A stretch of DNA of 22,673 nucleotides from CAYRPN01 sp964426135 (GCA_964426135.1 CAYRPN010000094.1:1-22673), one strand, 5' to 3'; positions 14,765-22,401 are shown, counted from the stretch's first letter. The notes: generated by a model not told the origin, from the letters alone. A program made the numbers and translations.

Positions 14765-14782
14765 TGGGATTGAAAATTGAAA

Positions 14783-14812
14783 ATTGCAAATTGAAAATTT
14801 TCAATTTGCAAT
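14783..14812. repeat. Perfect 30-bp AT-rich palindrome
   Basis: ATTGCAAATTGAAAA at 14783-14797 is followed without a loop by its exact complement. To its left lie direct repeats of TTGAAAA (14770-14782). Its base composition is very different from the surrounding DNA. Confidence 0.92.
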
Positions 14813-14820
14813 CCCAGCCC

Positions 14821-14852
14821 TTTGTGTCCTTCGCGCCTTCGTGTCCTTCGTG
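14821..14852. repeat. CCTTCGTG-word tandem repeat
   Basis: Degenerate copies of GTGTCCTTCG/CGCCTTCG lie in tandem. The same words appear in the proC insert at about 11665-11690. Confidence 0.6.
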
Positions 14853-14873
14853 ATCTCCCCCAACGGCGACCCG

Positions 14874-14899
14874 CGCGGGGCAAGGCCCCGCGGCTAAAC
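14874..14899 (-). repeat. GTTTAGC hairpin element (copy 5)
   Basis: CGCGGGGC at 14874-14881 pairs perfectly with GCCCCGCG at 14885-14892 across an AAG loop. It is followed directly by GCTAAAC at 14893-14899. Confidence 0.8.
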
Positions 14900-14956
14900 G
14901 GGGGCACGAAACACCATGTCTATCTTCTTGTTCCACCACGATTTCCAACCCGCGCC

Positions 14957-14985
14957 TTGACATTTCCCGATTCCATTGCTCAAGT
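14957..14985 (+). promoter_or_regulatory. Candidate topA promoter
   Basis: A consensus -35 TTGACA lies at 14957-14962. Seventeen bases further is a poor -10 (TCAAGT). The local DNA is less GC-rich than the flanks. The call rests mainly on the -35 box and its position about 100 bases before topA. Confidence 0.35.
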
Positions 14986-15021
14986 TACCCGCCCATATCA
15001 GTCCGATGGAAGGAGTGGAAT

Positions 15022-15048
15022 AACCCTCCCAAACGGGCGATAAGGGTT
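15022..15048 (+). promoter_or_regulatory. Stem-loop in the topA leader
   Basis: AACCCT at 15022-15027 pairs with AGGGTT at 15043-15048, with an inner CCC/GGG pair (15028-15030 and 15035-15037). It matches no riboswitch I know. It could affect translation or stability of the topA transcript. Confidence 0.3.
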
Positions 15049-15091
15049 CAGCGCGGCAACCTTGTAACCCGCCGGCATCCAAGAGAAAGCA

Positions 15092-17941
15092 ATGGCCAAG
15101 AGCGGCAAAATATCCCGCGACGACACTGCCAGCGACGCTTCCGCCGTCGCAGCGTCCCCGGTCCGCAAGGCCGGCGGCGCACCCAAAACTCCGCGCACCG
15201 GCCGGGTCACCGGCACCGGGGGCACCGGCACGGGCAAGCACCTGGTCATCGTCGAATCCCCCGCCAAGGCCAAGACCATCAACAAGTACCTGGGCAAGGG
15301 CTACATCGTCAAAGCCTCGGTCGGCCACGTGCGCGATCTGCCCAGCCGGAACCCCAAGGGCGACAAGTCGCCGGTGCCGGGCGTCGATCTCGAAAATAAT
15401 TTCGCCCCCACCTACGAGGTGATGGCAACGAAGAAGAAGACCATCGCCGACCTGAAGAAGGCAGCCAAGGACGCCACGGAGATCTGGTTCGCCACCGACT
15501 TGGACCGCGAGGGCGAAGCGATCGCCTGGCATTTGACGCAGGCCCTCAATGTCGATCCCGCCAAGGCCAAGCGCGTGGTGTTCAACGCCATCACCAAGGC
15601 GGAGATTCAGCACGCCTTCGAGAACCCGCGCCCGATCAATGCCGACCGCGTCAACGCCCAGCAGGCCCGGCGGATCCTCGACCGCATCGTCGGTTATCAG
15701 GTGTCGCCGCTGCTCTGGAAGAAAGTCGCCGGCGGCCTGAGCGCCGGGCGGGTGCAGTCGGTGGCGGTGCGTTTGGTGGTGGACCGCGAGCGCGAGATTC
15801 AGAAATTCGTGCCCGACGAATATTGGAAGATCAACGGTTACTTCACGCCGGACATGCAGGGAGCCGCGAAGCTGCGCGAAGGCTGGCTGAAATGGCTGGC
15901 GGAAGGCGAAGCCGCGTTCAAGGCATACACCGCGGCCAACGCAAACGGCACCGGGGGAACCGGGGGCGCCGGGGGCGCCGGCAACGGCAAGGCACCGCCG
16001 CCGGGCCGCACCCAGCGTGAGCGCAACGGCTGGCTGAGCAAGCTCGGCTGCCTCTCGGCGGAGCTCATCGAAATCGCAGGCCAGCGCTTCGAGCCCAAGT
16101 CCGCCGCCGAAGCGCGCCGAGCCGCTGAACTCTGCGGCCTGACCATCGAAAAAGAAATCGTCAGCGAAGATCCCAAGGGCAAAGGCCCCGCCGCCAAGCG
16201 CATCAGCTTCGTCGGCGTGCTTTCATCGCAGTGCAACTGGCGCATCAAGTCGATCACCACCAAGCGCACCCGCAGCCGGCCTTACCCGCCGTACATCACG
16301 TCCACCTTGCAGCAGGCCGCGGCGAACGTGCTCGGCTATTCCGCCAACAGCACCATGCGCCTCGCCCAGCAGCTCTACGAAGGCGTGGACATCAAGGGCA
16401 TGGGCTCCGTCGGCCTGATCACCTACATGCGTACCGACTCGACGCACCTCAGTAACGAGGCGCTGTCGATGGCCCGCAAATACATCGAGCAGAATCTGGG
16501 GCCTAAGTATCTGCCCGAGTCGCCGAACTTCTACAAGAGCTCCAACAAAGGCGCGCAGGAAGCGCACGAAGCGATTCGGCCCACGGATGTCACGCTTTCG
16601 CCCGATCGCCCGGAGATTCGCGCCTCGCTCAACGAACAGCAACTGAAGCTCTACCGCCTGATCTGGCAGCGCTTCGTCGCCTGCCAGATGACCCCGGCGG
16701 AATGGGATTCGACGGCGGTGCTGATTGAAGGAGAGGGCCAAGGGCCTAGGGCCAAGGGCCAAGGGGCCGAGCAATCCGATTCCCTTGGCCCTCGGCCCTC
16801 GGCCCTCGGCCCTTCCTCTTCCATCGTCTTCCGCACCTCCGGCCGCATGCTGGTGTTTGACGGCTTCTACAAGGTCGTCGGTGTGCCGCAGGTGAGCGAT
16901 GAACTCACATTGCCCAAGCTCACGCAGAGCCAGCCTCTGGCCGCGATGCAGATCGATCCGCTGCAGTTCTTCACCAGCCCGCCGGCGCGTTACAACGAAG
17001 CCTCGCTCGTGAAGAAGCTGGAAGCCGAGGGCATTGGCCGGCCCAGCACGTATGCGTCGATCATCAACGTCATCCAGAACCGCAAGTACGTCGACAAGCA
17101 GAACGGTCGCTTCTACGCCACCGATCTGGGCATGGTCGTCACCGACCGCCTCGTCGAAGCGTTCCCGCACATTCTCGACATCGGCTACACCCGCGCGATG
17201 GAATCCAAGCTCGACGCCATCGAGGAGAAGCACGCCGACTGGATCGAGATGCTCACGCAGTTCTACGGGCCGTTCAAGGTTGAACTCGAACACGCCCACA
17301 AGACGATGACGCACGCCAAGGCGGTGGTGGAGCCGGCGCCGGAGGAATACAAGTGCCCCACGTGCGGCTCGCCGACGGTGTACCGCTTCGGCAAGAACGG
17401 GCGGTTCCTCAGTTGCTCGACGTATCCCGACTGCAAGTACGCCGCCCCGGTGGATCGCGAAGGCAAACCGCAGGGCATCGTGCTCACCGACATCCTCTGC
17501 CCGTTGTGTGGCAAGGGCATGGTGAAGCGCACCGGCCGATTCGGCGCGTTCCTCAGTTGCGAAACGTATCCGACGTGCAAGGGCGTGGTGAACCTGGACC
17601 GCAAGAAAGGCACGGTGAAGTTGCCCAAGCCGCCGCCGCTCTTGATCGCGGATGTCCACTGCCCCAAGTGCGAGTCGGCGCTCAACCTTCGCCGCAGCAA
17701 GCGCGGGCCCTGGCTCAGTTGCAGCAAGTTCCCCAAGTGCCGCGGCCGGCTGGCGTTCAACTCGCTGGACGAGAAGAAGCAGAACGAACTGGAGAAAATC
17801 CTGCTCGCCCACGAAGCGGCACACCCGGTGCCGAAGGTGAAAACCACCGACGGCCGCACCCTGCACGAGGACGAGCCCTACGTGCCGAAGGTCGAAGGCG
17901 GCGAGGCGAGTGACGACAGCGCGATCGACGCGGAGGAATGA
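15092..17941 (+). CDS. topA: DNA topoisomerase I with extra internal segments
   Basis: Type IA enzyme that relaxes negative supercoils. The product is 949 residues. An Ala/Gly/Thr-rich N-terminal extension of ~48 residues precedes the TOPRIM start HLVIVESPAKAKTINKYLG. The TOPRIM acidic motif is ATDLDREGEAIAWHL (DxDxEGE type). The catalytic tyrosine is Tyr445 in GLITYMRTDSTHLS. Three four-cysteine zinc ribbons lie at ~755-880 (CPTC..CSTYPDC, CPLC..CETYPTC, CPKC..CSKFPKC), followed by an acidic tail. Two segments look added: ~255-365, with a Gly/Thr/Ala-rich linker (NGTGGTGGAGGAGNG), and ~546-577, encoded by GGGCCAAG repeats just before IVFRTSGRMLVFDGFY. All core motifs are intact, so activity is likely. 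The ATG at 15092 has only a weak AGAGAAAG upstream. Confidence 0.95.
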   Translation: MAKSGKISRDDTASDASAVAASPVRKAGGAPKTPRTGRVTGTGGTGTGKHLVIVESPAKAKTINKYLGKGYIVKASVGHVRDLPSRNPKGDKSPVPGVDLENNFAPTYEVMATKKKTIADLKKAAKDATEIWFATDLDREGEAIAWHLTQALNVDPAKAKRVVFNAITKAEIQHAFENPRPINADRVNAQQARRILDRIVGYQVSPLLWKKVAGGLSAGRVQSVAVRLVVDREREIQKFVPDEYWKINGYFTPDMQGAAKLREGWLKWLAEGEAAFKAYTAANANGTGGTGGAGGAGNGKAPPPGRTQRERNGWLSKLGCLSAELIEIAGQRFEPKSAAEARRAAELCGLTIEKEIVSEDPKGKGPAAKRISFVGVLSSQCNWRIKSITTKRTRSRPYPPYITSTLQQAAANVLGYSANSTMRLAQQLYEGVDIKGMGSVGLITYMRTDSTHLSNEALSMARKYIEQNLGPKYLPESPNFYKSSNKGAQEAHEAIRPTDVTLSPDRPEIRASLNEQQLKLYRLIWQRFVACQMTPAEWDSTAVLIEGEGQGPRAKGQGAEQSDSLGPRPSALGPSSSIVFRTSGRMLVFDGFYKVVGVPQVSDELTLPKLTQSQPLAAMQIDPLQFFTSPPARYNEASLVKKLEAEGIGRPSTYASIINVIQNRKYVDKQNGRFYATDLGMVVTDRLVEAFPHILDIGYTRAMESKLDAIEEKHADWIEMLTQFYGPFKVELEHAHKTMTHAKAVVEPAPEEYKCPTCGSPTVYRFGKNGRFLSCSTYPDCKYAAPVDREGKPQGIVLTDILCPLCGKGMVKRTGRFGAFLSCETYPTCKGVVNLDRKKGTVKLPKPPPLLIADVHCPKCESALNLRRSKRGPWLSCSKFPKCRGRLAFNSLDEKKQNELEKILLAHEAAHPVPKVKTTDGRTLHEDEPYVPKVEGGEASDDSAIDAEE
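15213..15229. repeat. ACCGGGGGC-word repeat in the topA N-terminus
   Basis: GGCACCGGGGGCACCGG is translated as Gly-Thr repeats in the N-terminal extension. The same word recurs with four or more units at 15947-15981, in the central linker of the same gene. Confidence 0.55.
15947..15981. repeat. ACCGGGGGC-word tandem repeat in the topA central linker
   Basis: Nine-base units ACCGGGGGA, ACCGGGGGC, GCCGGGGGC run in tandem and encode a Gly/Thr/Ala linker. The unit length is a multiple of three, so copy changes keep the frame. Confidence 0.7.
16730..16822. repeat. GGGCCAAG-family inverted repeat inside topA
   Basis: The left arm 16733-16771 holds four to five GGGCCAAG-type units. The right arm 16781-16815 holds CCCTTGGCC and CTCGGCC units, with CAATCCGATT between. 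It matches the words of the pyrH-frr spacer and adds about 32 codons to topA without a stop. Confidence 0.85.
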
Positions 17942-17949
17942 GCCTCATC

Positions 17950-18055
17950 GTTTAGCGGAAACGCCGCAGGCGTCTGGGCGAATGACCCGGTGCGCCCGGA
18001 TCGCAATGGGGCATCCCGGTCTTTCGTCCAGACGCCTGCGGCGTTTCCGCTAAAC
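17950..18055. repeat. Perfect 28-bp GTTTAGC inverted-repeat pair (copies 6 and 7)
   Basis: The arms 17950-17977 and 18028-18055 are exact complements (GTTTAGCGGAAACGCC and on to CTGG) and flank a 50-bp centre. Each arm has an inner ACGCC-GCA-GGCGT hairpin. The element lies between topA and the 90-residue gene, and its arms are nearly identical to those at 8483-8630. Confidence 0.93.
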
Positions 18056-18071
18056 AGGCATCATCCCGTCG

Positions 18072-18080
18072 TGCTAGAAT
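18072..18080 (+). promoter_or_regulatory. Extended -10 box before the 90-residue gene
   Basis: TGCTAGAAT matches TGnTAnnAT and ends nine bases before the ATG at 18090. This suggests a near-leaderless transcript, like the ferredoxin-like gene. No -35 box is seen, and the site begins 17 bases after the inverted repeat. Confidence 0.4.
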
Positions 18081-18089
18081 GCTTCCGCC

Positions 18090-18362
18090 ATGATCCGCCA
18101 ATTCGCCATCATCCTGCTCATCGTTTTTGTTTCGCTTGCCTCTTCGCCCGCCGCCGCCTGCCCCGCGTGCAAGGAGAATCTCTCCAACGGCCAAACCAAC
18201 GGCCAAGGCGAGGCGACGCCCAACCTCGCGCAGGGCTTCGCATGGTCGATCTATCTGATGATTGCCGTGCCGTTCGCGCTGGCCGGTGGGCTGGGGTTCG
18301 CGGCGTGGAAACTGAACAAGCAGGCGAAGCTCGCATCACAGATCATCGCCCGGCAGGCGTGA
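18090..18362 (+). CDS. Small secreted/membrane protein with CPAC motif
   Basis: Function unknown. The product is 90 residues: a signal peptide (1-23, ending SSPAAA), then CPACKENL at 24-31, a polar Gly/Asn/Gln segment, and a transmembrane helix at ~50-72 (FAWSIYLMIAVPFALAGGLGF and on), ending in a basic cytoplasmic tail. C24-x2-C27 directly after the predicted cleavage site could bind a metal or heme, or form a disulfide. C24 could instead be a lipidation site, although AAAC is a poor lipobox. The gene stands alone between topA and the convergent GH13 gene. Confidence 0.75.
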   Translation: MIRQFAIILLIVFVSLASSPAAACPACKENLSNGQTNGQGEATPNLAQGFAWSIYLMIAVPFALAGGLGFAAWKLNKQAKLASQIIARQA

Positions 18363-18369
18363 TTTCACC

Positions 18370-18462
18370 GTTTAGCCGCGGCCCCTTGGGCCGCGCGGGG
18401 CGACTGTTCACCTTCGCGGCGCATCTCGCCAAATGCTCCCGCTCTTCGAGCGGGCGCTAAAC
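18370..18462. repeat. GTTTAGC inverted pair with unlike stems (copies 8 and 9)
   Basis: Copy 8 has GTTTAGC at 18370-18376, then GCGGCCCCTTGGGCCGC forming its own hairpin. Copy 9, opposite, has CCCGCTC-TTC-GAGCGGG at 18438-18454 followed by GCTAAAC at 18456-18462. The cores face outward as in the other pairs, but the stems do not match each other. The pair fills the convergent gap before the GH13 gene end and may act as a two-way terminator. Confidence 0.8.
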
Positions 18463-18515
18463 GGCGGGCATTCCCATCACAACATGATTGATGGCTCGTC
18501 GCGATGCGCGACCGA

Positions 18516-21500
18516 TCACCGCCATCGCCGCTTGGATCGCGGGTGAATGCCGGCGATGTCGTCCGCGTCGCCATCGAGGCGGATCGCCAGCGCGGGCAGA
18601 TCATTCCACACGTTCTCCGATCGGGCTGCCAGAAGCGGCGCGACGATGCTCGGCGCGGTCAATGTCTGCCGCGTCGATGTCAGCGCGGCGCCCGCAAGCG
18701 CCATGCTCTGCGAAAGGGTGGCCTGCTGCGAACTGATCGCCAAGGAAGGACTCAGCGGCGCGGACGCCACCACGTTCGTCGGCGCGGACGCCAGCACGCT
18801 CAGCGGCGCGGTCGGCGTGCCGCCGCCCGGTTCGCCGTCGGGAAGCTGCGTGAACTGCAGATTGCGCGTGAGGATCAGATCGGAACTGGACACGCGGCCG
18901 TCACCGTTGACGTCGAGCATGGGCGAATAACTCGCGCCGCCCAGTTGCAGGAACTGCGCGTTGCGCACGAGGATGACATCGTTGGAGCGCACCTGCGTGT
19001 TGGCGCTGACATCGCCGGGGACGACGTTGAAACGGAACTGGAAACTGCCGCCTCCCGCGCCATCGCCGCTGGGCCAGGCATCGCCGCCCTGCGCGGGATT
19101 GGTCCATTCGCCGTCGAGCGCGTCGCTGAAGCCGTCCGCCACGGAGTCCGACAGCGTGATGAACCACTTGTCCGCATTGACCGGGAAGACGAGCGTCCAG
19201 GTGGCGACGAAGCTGTTCGAGTCGTACGCGAACGAGGTCACGCCCGCATTGGCGGTGTTCACGCTGCTCAGCAAAAGCGCCGCTTCGCCGACTTCCACAT
19301 GCTCCGAGAAGCGCACGTGGATGCGGTTCACGTTCGTCCATGGAATCGTCGCGAGTTGAGCAGCGCCGCTGGGCACGGGGTATCCCTGGCCGCTGCCCCA
19401 CTGCCCGCGAAACTCCGGCGACCAGTGCGTGGAATCCACATACACCTGGGCGACCATCGGCGGCAAAATCAAGCGTGTGTACGCATCGCGCGTCGACTGG
19501 TCGGCGTTGGCGTCGTCGATGGCGTCGCCCAGCGCGAACAGGTCGGCGTCGTTCACCAGGCCGTCGCCGTTCATGTCGGCGGCAGGGTTGAACTGCGCGT
19601 TGTTGCTCAGATAAATCGCGGCGAACGCGTCAACATCGTCCGTCTGAATGAAGCCATCGAAATCCAAGTCGCCCAGCCCGCGCCCGATGACGGTGGAAGT
19701 GAACAAGCCGGGACTGCGCTGCACGTTGACGTTGCCGGTGGGTTCGAAGGTGACGACGGTGGCCACGTGGTTGCCGTGCGTGACGCCGAAGCGATCCTGT
19801 GCGAAGAGGTCGCGGTCGATCTGATTGGCGCGGTTACCGCTGTTGACCATGCCGATGACCTGCGCATCGGTCAGCGTCGCAGGCAGATCCCAAAGCACAT
19901 GCACGTTGTCCGCCGTCAAATCGGTGGAGCGCACGACAAGCTGGCGGTTCTCGTTGAACTGCGGGGTGAACGCGTTGAAGCTCTGCACCGCGGAATTAGG
20001 CTTGAGGCGATCGACGTAGATCGTTTTCTTGAAGGTCGAGAAAATCGCCGGCCCGCCGTCGGTTCGGTGGCGGAACGCTTTCACCTCGATGAAATGCTCG
20101 CCCTCGCTGAGATTGGCGGCATTGATGGTCTGGATGAACTCGCCGTCGGCGTTGGGATTGTTGTAGAGCGGGCTCTTCTTGGTGAAGAACTCGTCGAAGC
20201 CGTAGCTCTGCGTGCCGGGCGTGGTGTAATCCACGAAGCCGTTGCCGTTCACATCGCGGCCGGCGTCGATCTTGATCAGCGCGTTGTCGCCGTCGGCAAA
20301 GGTGTCGCGGATGCTGCCCAACAGGTTCACGCGCACGGTCTGCAGCTTCGCCTGGAACGTGTCGCTGGTGATGACGTGGACATCGCTGAGCCGGGTGACG
20401 CCGTTCTGATAGTTGAGCGAGCCTTGTCCGTTGCCGCTCTGCGGGAAGCCGCCTTGAAGCACCTGCGAAACGTTGGTGAGTTGCAGGCCGCCGTTGATCG
20501 CTTCCGGTTCGGGCAGGCCGTAGATCAGGTAGCCGTTGCCGTGAAAATTGCCGTTGGAGCTGTTGCGCAGAAAGCGGACGTTGATCTTGTTGACGCCGTT
20601 GTCGTTGAAGACTTCGACGACCTCCGGAATGTCGTTGTTCGGGTCGGTGTTGGGATTGCTGGCGTTGCCGGTGAGTTCGATCAGCTTGGTGCCCGGCGCG
20701 AAATTCACCTGGATGGTGCGGCTGTCGAAACCCGAATCGAGGCGATTGCTCAGCAGGACGACGCTCGACGCTTCGCGTTCGAAGGCGAAGTTTTCTTTCT
20801 CGCTCCAGCGCTCGATGTAGTTGCCGCGTCCGTGGGAGTTTCGAATCTGCACCAGACCGGGAATCGCGTTGCCGTACACGCCGCCCAGGGCATCGCCTCG
20901 GCCGGCCTTGGGGAAGTCGCGGTTGTCGCCGAACTCCTTGCCGTTGAAATAGACCACTGCATTGCCCGGATGCATCAACTGATACGCCGCCGCCACGTTG
21001 CCCAGGAAGGGCTGGAACTCGTCGTGGCTGTTGATGAACATGACGCCCTGCGAGCCGTTGTGCAGACCGTCGTCATGCAGATCGAAGGTGGCGCTGCGCA
21101 CGCGCGCCCAGTCGTTGGCCAGTCCGTTGCCGCTGAGGTTGTCGCGCAGAGCGAAGTAGAGTGGAAAATCGAGGATGTCGCGGTTGCCGCCGATCCGGCC
21201 GGGGTCGTTGGGGTTGATGTTTTTCTTGACGAAGGTTTGCAGGTAATTCTGATCGCCGTCGTAGACTTCGCTGAAGGAGAAAATCTGTTTCTGCTGGCCG
21301 TTGAGCAGGGATCGGAAGCTGGATCGGTAGACGGAGCGATCGAAAAAATCCATCGCGAAGCCTTCGAGGTGCTTGGCGGCGTCGATGCGGAACCCGTCCA
21401 CGCCGATCGCCTGCACCAGCCACTGGGCGTTGCGCATGAGGTAGCCGGTGGCGTTTTCACTGGTGGGATCGCCCGCCAGCGGATTGCCGTTGTTGAAGGG

Positions 21501-22286
21501 AAAAATCTGGATGCCGCCCTCGCCGGTCACCGGGTCGAAGACCACGATCGGTTGCAGATTGCGATCGGGATAGAACCGGCGGTTGTTCTCATCGGGCACG
21601 TTGGCGATGCGGCCGTAGGCTTCCTGCGTGCCGGCGCGGATGTTGTTCGCGAAGCCGGGCACCGGGCTGCGGACGAACTGGAAATTGGTGGCGTGATCGA
21701 TGTCGATCAGGCCCGCGAGCCGGCCGTTCACGTCGCCCCATTCAAACGCGCTGTTGAAATCGCCATCGACGGCGTTGGGCAGCGTGATCGCCAGTCCCGG
21801 GTAACCGCCGGCGTCGTAAAAGCTGTGGCCGTTGCCATCGACGGAACTGAGGCTGGAGTAGCCGTTGTGGTTGATGACGAAGTCGATGTAGTAATCGGCG
21901 CCCAGGCGATGCACGAGGTTGACCGTCTGCTTCAGGCCGGCTTCGGTGCCGTAGAGCGTGGGGCTGCCGGGCTTGCCCAGGTCGAAGCGATCGTACTGGT
22001 CATAGCCGACGGAGAAGCCGCCCTGATCCGCGCGGCCGGGCGGCGGCGTGTAGATGGACCCGTAGCCCGCCGCGAAAATATCCGCGGCGCGTTCTTCGAT
22101 GGTGTCGTACGTGCTCTCGAACCACTGCAGAATGACGGGGAACGACGTGTCCGCCATCAGCAGGCGGGACTCGAGCGGCTCCAGCGGAATGTGCGGCGGC
22201 CGGGAAACGATTCGCGATTGCAGCGATCGCCTTCGCCTGATGCCGGGGCGGGCGACGCGAGCACTGGCTGAAAAGGGATCCGCCAT
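18516..22286 (-). CDS. Secreted GH13 alpha-amylase-family enzyme with LEPR-XLL motif and dockerin repeats
   Basis: Predicted to hydrolyse alpha-glucan outside the cytoplasm. The product is 1256 residues. After an Arg-rich start, LEPLESRLLMA lies at ~35-45, the planctomycete LEPR-XLL element of surface or secreted proteins. The catalytic domain (~48-520) shows the GH13 regions: DFVINHNG at 135-142, GFRIDAAKH at 298-306 with nucleophile Asp302, FSFSEVYDG at 336-344 with acid/base Glu340, and FINSHDE at 417-423 with Asp422. Later segments include beta-rich domains and two dockerin-type calcium-loop regions (~872-924 with DLDFDGF and DMNGDGLVNDADL; ~1092-1150 with DVNGDGRVSSSDL). GGAG lies five bases before the ATG at 22286. 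No PEP-CTERM tail is seen. Confidence 0.93.
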   Translation of the reverse strand: MADPFSASARVARPGIRRRRSLQSRIVSRPPHIPLEPLESRLLMADTSFPVILQWFESTYDTIEERAADIFAAGYGSIYTPPPGRADQGGFSVGYDQYDRFDLGKPGSPTLYGTEAGLKQTVNLVHRLGADYYIDFVINHNGYSSLSSVDGNGHSFYDAGGYPGLAITLPNAVDGDFNSAFEWGDVNGRLAGLIDIDHATNFQFVRSPVPGFANNIRAGTQEAYGRIANVPDENNRRFYPDRNLQPIVVFDPVTGEGGIQIFPFNNGNPLAGDPTSENATGYLMRNAQWLVQAIGVDGFRIDAAKHLEGFAMDFFDRSVYRSSFRSLLNGQQKQIFSFSEVYDGDQNYLQTFVKKNINPNDPGRIGGNRDILDFPLYFALRDNLSGNGLANDWARVRSATFDLHDDGLHNGSQGVMFINSHDEFQPFLGNVAAAYQLMHPGNAVVYFNGKEFGDNRDFPKAGRGDALGGVYGNAIPGLVQIRNSHGRGNYIERWSEKENFAFEREASSVVLLSNRLDSGFDSRTIQVNFAPGTKLIELTGNASNPNTDPNNDIPEVVEVFNDNGVNKINVRFLRNSSNGNFHGNGYLIYGLPEPEAINGGLQLTNVSQVLQGGFPQSGNGQGSLNYQNGVTRLSDVHVITSDTFQAKLQTVRVNLLGSIRDTFADGDNALIKIDAGRDVNGNGFVDYTTPGTQSYGFDEFFTKKSPLYNNPNADGEFIQTINAANLSEGEHFIEVKAFRHRTDGGPAIFSTFKKTIYVDRLKPNSAVQSFNAFTPQFNENRQLVVRSTDLTADNVHVLWDLPATLTDAQVIGMVNSGNRANQIDRDLFAQDRFGVTHGNHVATVVTFEPTGNVNVQRSPGLFTSTVIGRGLGDLDFDGFIQTDDVDAFAAIYLSNNAQFNPAADMNGDGLVNDADLFALGDAIDDANADQSTRDAYTRLILPPMVAQVYVDSTHWSPEFRGQWGSGQGYPVPSGAAQLATIPWTNVNRIHVRFSEHVEVGEAALLLSSVNTANAGVTSFAYDSNSFVATWTLVFPVNADKWFITLSDSVADGFSDALDGEWTNPAQGGDAWPSGDGAGGGSFQFRFNVVPGDVSANTQVRSNDVILVRNAQFLQLGGASYSPMLDVNGDGRVSSSDLILTRNLQFTQLPDGEPGGGTPTAPLSVLASAPTNVVASAPLSPSLAISSQQATLSQSMALAGAALTSTRQTLTAPSIVAPLLAARSENVWNDLPALAIRLDGDADDIAGIHPRSKRRWR

Positions 22287-22401
22287 GACGCTCCATGCTT
22301 GGTCAAGATGAACCGGCGAACGAAACCCGCAGCCGATCAGAACAGGTCGGCACGCACGATGCCTCTCCCCACGTCGTGTCTTTGCAGGATGGACGGTCCA
22401 T

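Larger units (their letters stand above)
14690..15091. other. accA-topA spacer: composite repeat island, promoter and topA leader
   Basis: No gene is seen. Four repeat types lie end to end at 14710-14900: a GAGAGGG/CCCTC-type inverted repeat, an AT-rich palindrome, CCTTCGTG words and a GTTTAGC hairpin. Beyond them lie a candidate topA promoter (TTGACA at 14957) and a ~100-base leader with a stem-loop. Confidence 0.7.

Noticed and set aside
15000..15091. A riboswitch in the topA leader
   Set aside because: The stem-loop has no conserved core of any riboswitch class I know.
16223..17866. 547-residue minus-strand frame inside topA
   Set aside because: It is antisense to the catalytic core and zinc ribbons of TopA; composition is typical of a shadow frame.
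18504..22271. A plus-strand open frame of 1255 residues mirrors the whole GH13 gene
   Set aside because: Its product is a low-information Val/Ala/Glu/Arg-rich string with no motif. The GH13 frame has all catalytic motifs. Scarcity of TTA, CTA and TCA codons in a GC-rich gene leaves the antisense frame open.
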